In this document: piece after piece, positions 46,730 to 56,749 of the stretch
Numbering within the stretch: position 1 is the first letter of the stretch
Layout: each line of letters starts with the position of its first letter
Assembly: GCF_007754155.1 (NCBI RefSeq)
Contig: NZ_CP037423.1
Span: forward strand, 372,001-436,000
Reading direction: 5' to 3'
DNA length: 64,000 nt
Origin: Stieleria neptunia
Lineage (GTDB): Bacteria > Planctomycetota > Planctomycetia > Pirellulales > Pirellulaceae
Translations under genes and position numbers: made by a program
The notes under the pieces: generated by a model
The model's database searches: none
Seen by the model: only the letters and a program-made list of their open reading frames with translations
What the model was told of the DNA's origin: nothing

Positions 46730-48118
46730 GTTCAGCCGCTTGGTCCAGGCGGTGACTTGGTTGCGGACTTGGGTCGGGGCGGTCGAACCGTAGCTGGTGA
46801 AGGCGGCGATGGCGTTCTGGGTGCCCAGGACGTCTAAGATCGACGCGTCGACTTCGGGGGCGTGTTGTTGCATCGTCTCCAGCGGCAACTCGGCCAGCGG
46901 GACGTCGGCGGCCATCGCGGCGCCGACGATCGCGCCGACGGCGTGGTGCGCCGTGCGCTGCGGCATGCCTTTCTTGATCAACCATTCCATCAGCGTCGTC
47001 GCGTCCAAGTAACCCTCTTCGATCCGCGCCGCGATCCGTTCACGCTGCAACTCGCTGCCGGCGACGATCGGAATCGCCAGCTCCAGCATCGCGATGATCG
47101 TGTCAAAGGAATCGAACAGCGGCGGCTTGTCTTCTTGCAGGTCGCGGTTGTAGGCCAGCGGCAGATTCTTGACCAACAACATCAACGTCTGCAGATTTCC
47201 CATCACCCGCGCCGACTTGCCACGGGTCAGCTCCAGCGTGTCCGGGTTGACCTTCTGCGGCATGATGCTGCTGCCGGTGCAGAACTGTTGCGGGATCTTG
47301 ATGAAGTTGAATTCGACGGTGCTCCACAAGATCCATTCCTCCGCCCAACCGCTCAGGTGGGACGCGATCATGGACAGCACAAACGCCGATTCGAGAATGA
47401 AATCGCGGTCGCTGCTGGTGTCCAGGCTGTTGGCGGTGACGCCATCGAACTGGAGTGCCGCAGCGGTCTGCTGGCGATCAATCGGCAGCGTCGTGCCGGC
47501 GACGGCGGCCACGCCCAGCGGCGATTGATTGACACGTCGCCGGCAGTCGGCGATCCGATCGCGGTCGCGTTGGAATTTTTCGATGTAGGCCAGCCAGTAG
47601 TGCGGCGCGAGCACCGGTTGGGCGCGTTGCAGGTGGGTGTAGGCCGGCAGGATGACGTCCATGTCACCGTCGCATCGGCTGAGAAACGATTTTTGCAACG
47701 CCTCCAGCAAGCCGTCGACCTGGTCGAGTGCTTCGCGGATCCACATCCGCGCGTCGGTGCTGACCTGGTCGTTGCGGCTGCGGGCGGTGTGCAGTTTTCG
47801 GCCCACGTCGCCGATGCGGTCGATCAGCGCCGACTCGATGTGCATATGAACATCTTCCAGTTCCAGCCGGACCGGAAAGTCGCCGGATTCGAATTCCGCT
47901 TCGATCTGCTTCAAAGTGTCGCCAATGGCCGCGAAATCTTTGTCGCTGATCAGGCCGACGGTCCGCAGCATGTCGGCGTGGGCGATCGAGCCCCGAATGT
48001 CTTGGCGGAACAAGCGGCGGTCGAAGCTGATGGATTCGGCGAACGATTCGAGTCGGGCATCGGTGCTGGCCTCGAAAACACCGCTGCGAGAGGGGCTATC
48101 CACGGTCTGGCTATCCAA
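46721..48118 (-). CDS. argH: Argininosuccinate lyase
   Basis: The 465-residue protein has the fumarase/aspartase superfamily signature GSSIMPQKVNPD near residue 285, ARSRNDQVSTD and PAYTHLQRAQPVLAPHYWLAY for substrate binding, and the C-terminal STAPTQVRNQV. It cleaves argininosuccinate to arginine and fumarate as a cytoplasmic tetramer, last step of arginine synthesis. argC, another arginine-pathway gene, lies about 15 kb further on but in no common operon. ATG 48118 gives a normal N-terminus (MDSQTVDSPSRSGVFEASTD). It is divergent from the large secreted-protein gene. Confidence 0.96.
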   Translation of the reverse strand: MDSQTVDSPSRSGVFEASTDARLESFAESISFDRRLFRQDIRGSIAHADMLRTVGLISDKDFAAIGDTLKQIEAEFESGDFPVRLELEDVHMHIESALIDRIGDVGRKLHTARSRNDQVSTDARMWIREALDQVDGLLEALQKSFLSRCDGDMDVILPAYTHLQRAQPVLAPHYWLAYIEKFQRDRDRIADCRRRVNQSPLGVAAVAGTTLPIDRQQTAAALQFDGVTANSLDTSSDRDFILESAFVLSMIASHLSGWAEEWILWSTVEFNFIKIPQQFCTGSSIMPQKVNPDTLELTRGKSARVMGNLQTLMLLVKNLPLAYNRDLQEDKPPLFDSFDTIIAMLELAIPIVAGSELQRERIAARIEEGYLDATTLMEWLIKKGMPQRTAHHAVGAIVGAAMAADVPLAELPLETMQQHAPEVDASILDVLGTQNAIAAFTSYGSTAPTQVRNQVTAWTKRLNVE

Positions 48119-48235
48119 AAAAGGTCGTGTGGGAGATAATCAGTGCTGCGGAACAGTATCGCCAAGTCCTGGGTCGATGACGACCCGGCGGACGGACGCG
48201 AATTAGCCGTGTGATTTTCTCTCCAGGATTTTCTG

Positions 48236-50992
48236 ATGCGTTGTATGCGATCCACGTTCGTGCTGCTGTGTGTGTTGTGCTCACAGATGCTCGCTTCACC
48301 GGCGGCCGACGCGGTCGATGTGTTGGCCTCCGCCGTGCTCGCGCCCGGAGAACAGCTCTATGGCATCGCGACGATCGAGTTACCGTTGGCCGCCCCGATC
48401 ATCGGCCAGGCCCCTCGGCCGTTGACGGTCAGCAGCGATTCGGGGCGCGTTTTTTATCCGGTCAGCGAGGACGTGGAGGCCCGGATCATCCCCCCGTCGG
48501 AGCGGCCGGTGCCGCAACCGGGCAACGGCCGACTGTTGGGTCGGCTGGGCAATCTGCTCCGCGAGATCACCGACACGGACGCGCCGACGAGCCAGATCAT
48601 CGCGCGGCGGGCGACGTTCTTGTTCAAGGGCGAAACGCCGCTGCGGGTCCGCGTGGCCGACGGCTTGGGTGACGTGGGCGTGTATGAATTGAAACCGACC
48701 CGCGACGCGACGGTGTATCGTGTGGCGTTGGCCCGTTGGTGGAACACGTATGCGGCCAACGCGAAAGAACAAATCGACGCCGGCGATTATCCGCCCTGGG
48801 TGGAAAGCTACCTGGTCGCGATGCTGAGTGGCAGGACGGACAACGCGTTGCCGACGTGGTTCACCGAAACCACGGACCACGGCGATCCGTTGTGGGCGAC
48901 GCTGAAATACTTGGGCGGGGCCGAAGCGGTCACGCAAGAAGTGTTTCGTCGTACGTCGGCGGGGCTGACCGATGTCAATCTGCCGGCCAAGCAGCGTCAC
49001 GATGTCGCGGCGATGGTGGCGCTGCCGGCAGGCCCACGATGGAAAGCCCCGACGCTGGGGCCGATCGATGAATCGGTGGTCACCGAACCGATCGCGACGC
49101 GGGTGCCGACGGAATGTTTTTATCTGCGGTTTGGGCAGTTTTCCAATTACCTGTGGTTCCTGGATTTGGCGGCAGAGTACGGCGGCGACGTCGGCCGCAT
49201 GGTCAAACTGCGTGGGACGGAAGTTCAAGCGACGGCGCAATTCCAGCGACAGATTTCGGTCAAAATCAACCAACTTTCCCGGACATTGGGCCCCACGGTC
49301 GTGCTGGACCAGGCGGTGATCGGACGCGACCTGTTTACGTCCGACGGCGCGTCGATGGGGGTGATCTTAAAATCGGCCAACGCGTTTCTGTTGCGTTCGT
49401 CGTTGTCGTCGGACCGTTCCAATCGCGCCCGCGGCGATGAGGCGGTGACGTTGAAGACGGTCAAGATCGCCGGGCGTGACGTGTCGTTTCTGTCCAGCGC
49501 GGACAATTCGGTACGCTCGTTTCTGGCCGAAGACGACGGCTATTTCTTGATCACCAACAGCAAGACGCTGGTGCGACGATTTTTTGAAGTCGGCCAGAGC
49601 GGTGAATCACTCGCCGCGACGGACTCGTTTCGTTTGTCGCGGTCGCTGGTGCCGACGACACGTGACGATACGATCTTTGCGTACTTCTCGCCCGAAATGC
49701 TGCAAGGTTTGGTTTCGCCCCAATACTTGATCGAGCTGCGGCGGCGGTCCAGGGCCGAAAGCGATGTCGCCCTGGTTCATCTGGCACGACTGGCCGCGAC
49801 GGCCGAGGGAGTCAGCGCCGATGGCGATTGGGGATTGGGCGTCGAGGAGCTGATCGAAAAGGGATTTTTGCCGCTGTCGTTCGGCAACCGCAGCGACGGC
49901 AGCGGCGTGATCTCGGTCGGCGATCAAGTGATCGACACGCTGCGCGGCGTCCGGGGAACTTTCGTGCCGATCGCGGACATCGAGATCGAATCGGTCACAC
50001 AGCAGGAATCTGATTGGTACACGCGGATCGCCAACGAATACAGTGAACGATTCCCGCAGATCGACCCGATCATCGTGGCGTTGCGTCGCGAAGACATTCC
50101 GGGCGACGACACGCTGGAACGGATCTCGATCCACGCCGAGATCGCTCCGCTGACCCCGGAAAAGTACGGCAAGTGGGCCAAGCAACTCGGTCCGCCGACT
50201 TCGGTCGCGATGCGATTTGCACCCGACGACATCGTCTCCGTCCAGGCCCACGTGGCCAGCGCCCAGATCGGCCCGCCGACTCACCTGTTCGCGGGCATCA
50301 AGGACACGTATCCGCCGGCACCGGACCAGTTTGACGGAATCCTGAAGACCTATTGGGCGCTCCGCGAGTTGCCGGCGTACTTGGGGGCATGGCCGCAACC
50401 GGGGGCGCTGGACCGATTGCCGCTGGGGCTGGGGCGTGGTCGACCGGTCGGCCCCGGTCTGTCCAAACTGCTCGGCGGCTTGTACCGATACAGCGGCGGA
50501 GGCTTTAGCGTGCTGTCGTTTCAGCCCGAGATCCTCAACGCCACGCTGCCGTTTTTGGAAGCGACCGACGTGGGGCAACCGGCGACGGCCCGCGGACGCG
50601 TCGGCAGTTTGCTGGGCAGCCAGTTGGAAGGCTGGGTCAACAACGAGCTGTATCAGAACGCGGCCCAAGCCAGTCGGGCGGGCGCGGAGTTTTTGAATCT
50701 TTTCTCCGAGCAACTGCATGTCGGTCCCGACGAGGCGATCGAGCAGGTCACGTTGGTGCTGGGTGTGCCGCTGCAATGCCCGTTGGGGGGCCGGTACGAG
50801 TATGACCCGATCGAAAAACGTTGGCAGAGCACGGCTTGGAACGGCAACGAACCGCTGCCGACACCGCCGGCCGACTACGTCGCGCCGTTGTTGAATTGGT
50901 TCCGCGGCGGAACGTTCACGATGACGCAGTATTCCGACCGCCTGGTCGCCGACGTGGAGATCACCGTCGCGCGGGGGCTGGTTACTGAGTAG
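48236..50992 (+). CDS. Large secreted protein of unknown function
   Basis: This 918-residue protein has a signal peptide (STFVLLCVLCSQMLASPAAD). The remainder has no recognised domain. It contains a Leu/Arg/Pro-rich region near residue 100 (PQPGNGRLLGRLGNLLREI), a helical middle and several blocks that look conserved among large planctomycete envelope proteins: LPTWFTETTDHGDPLWATLKYLG, LRFGQFSNYLWFLDLAAEYGGD and ITNSKTLVRRFFEVGQSG. There are no CxxCH, repeats or dockerin loops. The upstream gap (48119-48235) is a divergent promoter region shared with argH. Its end faces tadC across a double-hairpin palindrome. Confidence 0.75.
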   Translation: MRCMRSTFVLLCVLCSQMLASPAADAVDVLASAVLAPGEQLYGIATIELPLAAPIIGQAPRPLTVSSDSGRVFYPVSEDVEARIIPPSERPVPQPGNGRLLGRLGNLLREITDTDAPTSQIIARRATFLFKGETPLRVRVADGLGDVGVYELKPTRDATVYRVALARWWNTYAANAKEQIDAGDYPPWVESYLVAMLSGRTDNALPTWFTETTDHGDPLWATLKYLGGAEAVTQEVFRRTSAGLTDVNLPAKQRHDVAAMVALPAGPRWKAPTLGPIDESVVTEPIATRVPTECFYLRFGQFSNYLWFLDLAAEYGGDVGRMVKLRGTEVQATAQFQRQISVKINQLSRTLGPTVVLDQAVIGRDLFTSDGASMGVILKSANAFLLRSSLSSDRSNRARGDEAVTLKTVKIAGRDVSFLSSADNSVRSFLAEDDGYFLITNSKTLVRRFFEVGQSGESLAATDSFRLSRSLVPTTRDDTIFAYFSPEMLQGLVSPQYLIELRRRSRAESDVALVHLARLAATAEGVSADGDWGLGVEELIEKGFLPLSFGNRSDGSGVISVGDQVIDTLRGVRGTFVPIADIEIESVTQQESDWYTRIANEYSERFPQIDPIIVALRREDIPGDDTLERISIHAEIAPLTPEKYGKWAKQLGPPTSVAMRFAPDDIVSVQAHVASAQIGPPTHLFAGIKDTYPPAPDQFDGILKTYWALRELPAYLGAWPQPGALDRLPLGLGRGRPVGPGLSKLLGGLYRYSGGGFSVLSFQPEILNATLPFLEATDVGQPATARGRVGSLLGSQLEGWVNNELYQNAAQASRAGAEFLNLFSEQLHVGPDEAIEQVTLVLGVPLQCPLGGRYEYDPIEKRWQSTAWNGNEPLPTPPADYVAPLLNWFRGGTFTMTQYSDRLVADVEITVARGLVTE

Positions 50993-51030
50993 GTCACGCT
51001 GTGCGTGACGGTTGGTATGCACAGCATACC
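50992..51030. repeat. Double-hairpin palindrome, family 3, copy 2
   Basis: GGTCACGCTGTGCGTGAC (50992-51009) and GGTATGCACAGCATACC (51014-51030) match the pair at 14806-14844 in order and spacing. Once again they sit between two convergent stop codons (50992 and 51041), so bidirectional termination is likely. Confidence 0.85.
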
Positions 51031-51040
51031 CTACACCTGC

Positions 51041-52018
51041 CTACTGACTGAGCATGTTGCGGTACATGCTGATACCGGCCGGGCCGACGAGGACGACGAA
51101 GATGCCGGGGAAGATGAACAGGACGAGCGGGAAGATCATTTTCACCGCGGTCTTGGCCGCTTTTTCTTCGGCGATCTGACGTCGTCGCGTTCGCATCGCG
51201 TCACTTTGGACCCGCAGCGCCGCGGCGATGGAGGACCCGAATTTGTCGGCTTGGATCAAGATCGACGCGAGTTGTTTCAAGTCATCGACACCGCTTCGAA
51301 AGCCGAGTGCCTGGAGCACTTCGCTACGTGATCGTCCGAGTTGAAGCTGTTTGTTGGCGATGCCAAATTCTTCGCCGATCTCCTTGTGACTCTTTTCCAT
51401 TTCGTCGGCGACTTTCCTGAGCGCCTGGTCCATCCCCAGGCCGGCTTCGACGCAGACGACCATCAAGTCGAGGGCATCGGGCAGACCGAGGAAGATTTTT
51501 TCCATCCGCTTTTTGGCCATCATCCCGAGTGTGAATTTCGGCACCATGAATCCGATGATCAGTCCGCCGCCGACTTTGATGATCATGTCTTGGCCGAAGC
51601 CGTTGGCGAACAGTCCGTAAGCGCTGCCGATGAACAGTCCGAGCGCGGAGGCACCGAGTTGGATGGTTTTGTAGACGATCGGTGCGGCTTCGCGTCGGAA
51701 GCCGGCGTTCATCAAGATTTCGCGGAGCTGGCCCATCTCTTTTTCGTTCCCGCTGACCTTATCCGCCAGCGGCGTGGCGGCTTTTTCCAGGTAGGCGGTC
51801 AGGGCTTCGTTCTTTTTGCTGGCGGTGTCATCGCCCGCGGCGGCAGTCGCTTGGCCGGCGCGACGCTTTCGCATCATGTCCAAACGCGCTTCGGCGCGAG
51901 GCTTGTCGTCGCCGGAGACACGTGCCAAAACGAACCACATGCCCACGGTCACGAACAGAAAGATCGCACCGGCGGTGACGTAGACGGGGTTGAGCGAAAG
52001 GGCTAGCAGAAGGGTCAT
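51041..52018 (-). CDS. tadC: Type II secretion F-domain protein, TadC-like
   Basis: The 325-residue protein has one N-terminal helix (PVYVTAGAIFLFVTVGMWFVL), a second pair near residue 120 and a C-terminal helix (TAVKMIFPLVLFIFPGIFVVLVG). It carries the T2SS F signature LPDALDLMVVCVEAGLGMDQALRKV. It follows the tadB-like gene by 58 bases on the minus strand and forms the inner-membrane platform of a tad-type pilus with it. The order cpaF-tadB-tadC is that of tad loci. Pilin, prepilin peptidase and secretin genes are not present in this window. Confidence 0.9.
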   Translation of the reverse strand: MTLLLALSLNPVYVTAGAIFLFVTVGMWFVLARVSGDDKPRAEARLDMMRKRRAGQATAAAGDDTASKKNEALTAYLEKAATPLADKVSGNEKEMGQLREILMNAGFRREAAPIVYKTIQLGASALGLFIGSAYGLFANGFGQDMIIKVGGGLIIGFMVPKFTLGMMAKKRMEKIFLGLPDALDLMVVCVEAGLGMDQALRKVADEMEKSHKEIGEEFGIANKQLQLGRSRSEVLQALGFRSGVDDLKQLASILIQADKFGSSIAAALRVQSDAMRTRRRQIAEEKAAKTAVKMIFPLVLFIFPGIFVVLVGPAGISMYRNMLSQ

Positions 52019-52076
52019 CGTAAGGATCCGGTTGGCCGGTAAAAGACGGGTCTGACGGTGAAGGGTGGGATTCGGG

Positions 52077-53048
52077 TTAGACTTTGATCGTGATGATCTT
52101 TTTGATCACCAGTGCACCGATAATCTGGGAGATCAATCCGAAGCCGAGCATGTACTGACCGATTTCATCGTTGAACAACATCATCACGTATTCTTTGTTC
52201 AAATACAGCATCACGAAGAACAGCACCGGTGGCAGGGCCAGCAGGACGGCACCACTCATTCGACCTTCCCCGGTCAAGGCTTGGATCTGGCCGAGGATCT
52301 GCAGTCGTTCGCGAATCAGGTGTCCGATCTTGTCCAAGATCTCAGCCAGGTCACCACCGGTTTGTCGCTGCAGCACGACGGCGGTGGCGAAGAATCGAAG
52401 GTCCATGTTGGGGACCCGATCGGCCATGTCTTCGATCGCTTCATCGAGCGGGATGCCGAGGTTCTGTTCTTCGAAGGCGCGTCCGAATTCGCGTGCCAAC
52501 GGGTCTTCCATTTCTTTGGACACCAAACCGAAACCGGCATTGAGCGAGTGGCCGGCACGCAGCGATCGACCGAGCAGTTCGAGGGCTTCGGGCATCTGGT
52601 TGCCGAACTTGGAAAGCCGACGTTTTCGTTTGACCATCAGCCACCCGACCGGCACGAGCGCGAAGACGGGGCCGACAAAGATGGCCAATAACTTGAAGGG
52701 ACTGGCGATGCAGAGTGCGACGCCGGCACCGAAGGCGCCCAGGCAGATCATGGCGAATTGTGCCGGTGGCATTCGCACGTCGGCCTGGTCCAGATACTCA
52801 CCCAGACCGGGCAGGCTTTTCATGATGCTGCCGATCAGTCCGGAGGCGTCTTCAAAGCCGCCTTCCATCAGCAACGAACCCGACTCTTCGGCTTGTTTGC
52901 CGCCGCTGACGCGACGCCGCGAAGCGATTTGCGCGAGCCGGTCTTCGGTCGCGGTATTGTCACCGCCGGGAACAAGCATGTTGGCAGCAAGTGCCACCAG
53001 GGAGGCGACAAAGATGCCGACGGCGATGATGATGACGGTACCGGTCAT
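52077..53048 (-). CDS. tadB: Type II secretion F-domain protein, TadB-like
   Basis: The 323-residue protein has the F-domain signature PEALELLGRSLRAGHSLNAGFGLV and RFFATAVVLQRQTGGDLAEIL, an N-terminal helix (VIIIAVGIFVASLVALAANML), a double helix near residue 110 and a C-terminal pair around AVLLALPPVLFFVMLYL. TadB and TadC together form the platform for pilus assembly. It is 89 bases downstream of the cpaF-like gene and 58 upstream of tadC. Start ATG 53048 begins directly with the membrane helix. Confidence 0.9.
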   Translation of the reverse strand: MTGTVIIIAVGIFVASLVALAANMLVPGGDNTATEDRLAQIASRRRVSGGKQAEESGSLLMEGGFEDASGLIGSIMKSLPGLGEYLDQADVRMPPAQFAMICLGAFGAGVALCIASPFKLLAIFVGPVFALVPVGWLMVKRKRRLSKFGNQMPEALELLGRSLRAGHSLNAGFGLVSKEMEDPLAREFGRAFEEQNLGIPLDEAIEDMADRVPNMDLRFFATAVVLQRQTGGDLAEILDKIGHLIRERLQILGQIQALTGEGRMSGAVLLALPPVLFFVMLYLNKEYVMMLFNDEIGQYMLGFGLISQIIGALVIKKIITIKV

Positions 53049-53137
53049 GTCAGATCAGGTCGTTGAGGTTGCGAGGAGTCGTGGAGTCGTGGAGTCGTAA
53101 TCGGGCTGGGATGCTGGAGAGTTGGGGCGGGTCGCCC

Positions 53138-54454
53138 TTAGGCTTGCATCATGGTTCGCTCACGGAACGCGCTGGAGGGCAACCGCACGCCGGCGGATTC
53201 CAGTTTGTCCATGAACGTGGGCCGGACACCGGAACATTCGAAGGTTCCGTACGCCTTGCCGTCTTCCCCGATGCCTTTTTGTTCGAACTTGTAAATGTCT
53301 TGCAGCACGATCGTGTCTTGTTCCATCCCGACCACTTCGGTGATGGCGGTGACCCGTCGGGGGCCGCCCTGCAAGCGGTTGGCTTGGATCAGCACGTCGA
53401 CCGCACCGGCGATCTGTTGCCGGATCGCTTTGACGGGCAATTCGAAGCCGGCCATCATGACCATCGTTTCCAGACGGGCGATGGCGTCGCGTGGGGTGTT
53501 GGCGTGAAGCGTGGTCAACGAACCGTCGTGACCGGTGTTCATCGCCTGCAACATGTCCAGTGTTTCACCGCCACGACATTCCCCGATGATGATCCGTTCG
53601 GGACGCATCCGCAGGGCGTTCTTGACCAGGTCGGTGGCGCTGACGGCACCGTTGCCTTCGATGTTGGGCGGACGGGTTTCCAGCCGCACGACATGGTCTT
53701 GTTGCAGTTGCAATTCCGCCGCGTCTTCGATCGTCACGATCCGGTCGCTGTGACCGATGAAGGACGAAAGCGTGTTGAGCAGTGTGGTTTTACCCGAACC
53801 GGTACCGCCGGCGATGATGCAATTGAGTCGGGCTTTGATGCAACCTTCGAGCAGCATCACCATTTCCGGGGTGAAGGCTTTGTAGTTGAGCAGGTCTTCC
53901 AGCTTCAACGGGTTGCTGCCGAAACGTCGAATACTGACCGCGGCTCCGTCCAGGGCGAGCGGCGGAATGATCGCGTTGACCCGCGAGCCGTCTTCCAAAC
54001 GCGCGTCCACCATCGGGCACGTTTCGTCGACGCGACGTCCGACCTTGCTGACGATCCGGTCGATGATTTGCAACAGGTGCTTGCCGTCGCGGAACTCCAC
54101 GTCGGTCTTCTGCATCTGGCCGCCCTTTTCGACATAAATGCTCTTGGGGCCGTTGATCAAAATATCGCTGACCTTGGGGTCTTTGAGGATCAACTCCAGA
54201 GGCCCCAACCCGAAGGTTTCGTCCAACACCTCGTCGACGATGCGTTCGCGTTCTTGACGATTCAGCAGGGCATCATCGGCATCACAGAGGTGTTCGATGA
54301 CGACGCGGATTTCGCGACGCAACGCATCACCCTTCATGTCTCCGACACGCGACAGGTCGAGCTTGTCGACCAATTTGCCGTGAATCCGAGTCTTGATTTC
54401 TTCGAATTGATCTTGGCGACTATCCGCTTTGCCGGGCATTGATCGAGTTGCCAT
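53138..54454 (-). CDS. cpaF: CpaF/TadA-type secretion ATPase
   Basis: The 438-residue protein from ATG 54454 ([20 protein letters not shown]) fits the usual CpaF length; a longer open frame upstream to 54922 has no family similarity. Walker A is [17 protein letters not shown], Walker B region [19 protein letters not shown], preceded by the N-terminal pilus-assembly domain ([40 protein letters not shown]). It powers assembly of Flp-type pili at the inner membrane together with TadB and TadC, the next two genes. The C-terminal region ([20 protein letters not shown]) is family-typical. Confidence 0.93.
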   Translation of the reverse strand: MATRSMPGKADSRQDQFEEIKTRIHGKLVDKLDLSRVGDMKGDALRREIRVVIEHLCDADDALLNRQERERIVDEVLDETFGLGPLELILKDPKVSDILINGPKSIYVEKGGQMQKTDVEFRDGKHLLQIIDRIVSKVGRRVDETCPMVDARLEDGSRVNAIIPPLALDGAAVSIRRFGSNPLKLEDLLNYKAFTPEMVMLLEGCIKARLNCIIAGGTGSGKTTLLNTLSSFIGHSDRIVTIEDAAELQLQQDHVVRLETRPPNIEGNGAVSATDLVKNALRMRPERIIIGECRGGETLDMLQAMNTGHDGSLTTLHANTPRDAIARLETMVMMAGFELPVKAIRQQIAGAVDVLIQANRLQGGPRRVTAITEVVGMEQDTIVLQDIYKFEQKGIGEDGKAYGTFECSGVRPTFMDKLESAGVRLPSSAFRERTMMQA

Positions 54455-54773
54455 ATCTGTAGTCTCGTCCTTAGGATTGCGCGATCGCGAGGTGCAGGGT
54501 GGGGGAAATCGTGTGGCCTCGCCGTGTCGGCAGGCTGATCGGCCGACTGTCCCGTGCGAGTCGTTTGGTTTGTGCGGGTCATCCGGGCATGCGAGCTCGG
54601 CAAAGGCCGCCGAACGCTGGATGCGGGAATGAACCCTGGAAAAACATAGGATGCAAAACCGCGACATCGGCAATCCGATTGGATTTTCTTGCCGCAACTG
54701 CACCGCCCGATCGGCAAGCGGTTGACGGACCGAGACGGACCAAACGTGTCCCGGCCGGTCCAAGAATTCGCGC
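54455..54773. other. Divergent upstream region of the tad cluster
   Basis: These about 320 bases between the cpaF start and a small plus-strand gene contain no gene supported by motif or ribosome site. Promoters for both directions are expected here, but none could be picked out reliably. No palindrome was noticed. Confidence 0.5.
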
Positions 54774-55028
54774 ATGACAGCCACCACCGAGCCAACCGAA
54801 CCGCGGACGCACTCCCGACGCCCTGCAACGCCGTCCCCAACGATCGCAAACTGTGACGCGTTGATCGTCTCGCTGGCCTCGCAGCGTTTTGTGATCGTGC
54901 GTCGCGGGGACCCGATCCGCATCTGGTCGGCCGAACAGCTGTGCCGGCCGATCCGAACGCTACGGCCGGGCGAGCGGGTGTACTACAACGGACGGGCCGA
55001 CACGGTCCGCGCGATCACGGTGTACTGA
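54774..55028 (+). CDS. Small hypothetical protein
   Basis: The 84-residue frame has a Thr/Pro/Arg-rich first 25 residues and a well-ordered, probably beta-rich remainder: CDALIVSLASQRFVIVRRGDP, then RIWSAEQLCRPIRTLRPGERVYY and NGRADTVRAITVY. Regular strand-length alternation of hydrophobic residues argues for a real protein. No family is recognised and no strong ribosome site precedes ATG 54774. It lies in the divergent gap beside the tad genes and ends 55 bases before the end of the minus-strand oxidoreductase gene. Confidence 0.5.
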   Translation: MTATTEPTEPRTHSRRPATPSPTIANCDALIVSLASQRFVIVRRGDPIRIWSAEQLCRPIRTLRPGERVYYNGRADTVRAITVY

Positions 55029-55083
55029 CCGGACGGGCGTTCGCCGGGGGGCGGGCAGTGGCCGCTGGTTCCACCGACACCCG

Positions 55084-56091
55084 TTACCGTTCACCCGCCA
55101 CCCTGCCGGCGGGAAGCAGGACGCGTTGTCCCGATTCGTGACTTTGGCGGGCGGCTTGGACCACCGCGGCGGCTTCATAGGCATCGACCAGACCGCCCAG
55201 GTCACGGACCAAACTGGTCACGCTGCGATGAAACTGACGCAGCATGCGTTCGCCGACCGGCGATTCGGTCTCCAGCGATTCGACATGGCGGCCGGCATCA
55301 TCGAACCACACCAGGCTGCTGGGCAGATCGATGAAGGCGACACCGTTTTCGCACTGGATCTTCATCGCCGCCGGCGACCGAAAGCTGGCCGCTTCCTTCC
55401 AGCGACTCGGCAGCGTGCCGTCGGTGGCGATCTCCGCGATCACGCCCTGATCGGGCGTGCAGTCGTATTGAAGCATCAGCGATTGGAACGTGTTTTCCTG
55501 GCAAACCGAGGTGACGCAGTGCGGGGTTTTTCCGACGACGTAGCGGCACCAATCGACCAGCTCGACCAATTCCGAATCGTCGGTGCGACAGGCCGTCGGC
55601 CCGGCGTCGCCGGGTGTCTGGTCGCTGATCGATTGGCGATGCACGCGGATCAGCCGCGGCGGGCCCAGGCGTGTCGCGATCAATTCCTTCAGCCGCAGCG
55701 TCGCCGGGGCGAATCGACGCGGCAATTCGGCCATGAACGAAACACCGCTTTGCTCGATCGCCCGCAGCACCGCGTTTTGACGATGCGGATCAAAGTCCAG
55801 CCCGGCGGCCCAGTAGACCGCCTTGCCCGCCTGGCAGGCGGCCAGCGCCGGCAGCCAGCCGAGCCAACACTGTTTCAGGATCAACACGGCGTCGATGTCG
55901 CAGCGGTAGACCAGACTGCGATAGCCGTCGATCGGATCGGCCTGGAACTCGGCCGCGGTGGATTCGGCTAATTTGGAAATCGTGCTGTAGACCGCACGGA
56001 CATCGAACCGATCGTCCAGCATGCGGAGTGCCGGCCGGTAGCGTGTTTGCCACAGATCACCCAGCCCGATCAGACCAATTCGAAGCTTCAT
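55084..56091 (-). CDS. Gfo/Idh/MocA-like oxidoreductase without export signal
   Basis: The 335-residue protein starts MKLRIGLIGLGDLWQTRYRPAL, an N-terminal nucleotide-binding fold with GLGDLW in place of the usual GxGxxG, so cofactor binding may be altered. The Rossmann domain continues with ESTAAEFQADPIDGYRSLV and DAVLILKQCWLGWLPALAACQAGKAVYWAAG; the family EKP triplet is absent, replaced by YWAAGLDFD. The C-terminal domain is beta-rich with SFMAELPRRFAPATLRL. It is therefore a divergent member of the family, probably cytoplasmic since no signal precedes it. Substrate unknown. Monocistronic. Confidence 0.82.
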   Translation of the reverse strand: MKLRIGLIGLGDLWQTRYRPALRMLDDRFDVRAVYSTISKLAESTAAEFQADPIDGYRSLVYRCDIDAVLILKQCWLGWLPALAACQAGKAVYWAAGLDFDPHRQNAVLRAIEQSGVSFMAELPRRFAPATLRLKELIATRLGPPRLIRVHRQSISDQTPGDAGPTACRTDDSELVELVDWCRYVVGKTPHCVTSVCQENTFQSLMLQYDCTPDQGVIAEIATDGTLPSRWKEAASFRSPAAMKIQCENGVAFIDLPSSLVWFDDAGRHVESLETESPVGERMLRQFHRSVTSLVRDLGGLVDAYEAAAVVQAARQSHESGQRVLLPAGRVAGER

Positions 56092-56749
56092 CAGGTCGAC
56101 GTCTCAATCGCGGCGGGATCGTGCGGAAATCGGGAGTGCCGCACGACGTTTCGTTCGGCAATGAACAGGTTTGCAAACAACGGCTTCCAACAGGGATTTC
56201 CAAACAAGGGCGTGCATCGTTCCATTCTCGCGACAGGTGGACTTTTGTGCATCTGTCGTTTTGGCCCGGCGGGCATCCGTTTGGCACGCCCCAACTTGTT
56301 GTCTAACAGCAGCTTAGCGACTGGGCGGCGAATTGGCTCTCGGGTGCTTCAATTTAGCACGATGAACCGCAAATTGATAATCACAGAAATCTAATCAGCA
56401 CGGCTTGAAGCCGTCCGGGGCACCCATATACTCCGCCCAGTCTACCCGGAGCCTGTTTTCGGAAGCCTTTCACCAGGCGTTCCAGAATGGTCCTGGGGAG
56501 GATCAAGGCGAGAATTCGTTTGTGAAAGACGATCTCACCTTAGGGACGATTGTTGGTCACTTGGGCGCCGATCGAGACGGCGAGCCGAATCGACGCGGAA
56601 ACACGCCGGGTGGACCGACAACGGGAAAACTAGCCCTCGGCGGTTCCTCGTCTGAATGAATCGGCATCTATTCATCACGATTGATTCAAATCACCGACAT
56701 TGTGTCGCCATCGCCGAACGGTCATTTTGCTTGAAAAAAGGAGCTAGGA
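56092..56749. other. About 650 bases without a supported gene
   Basis: One 84-codon frame (56405-56659) is present, but it has no ribosome site and a low-complexity, Gly/Asn/Pro-rich sequence. The part 56340-56390 is unusually A/T-rich for this window. The AAAAAAGGAG ribosome site of the thioredoxin gene closes the stretch. No hairpin stood out. Confidence 0.5.

Noticed and set aside
46862..48139. A 425-codon plus-strand open frame
   Set aside because: Antisense to argH, whose identity is certain; the product is Arg/Gln-rich and unstructured in appearance.
56405..56659. An 84-codon plus-strand frame
   Set aside because: Low-complexity, no ribosome site and no recognisable fold; kept as intergenic.
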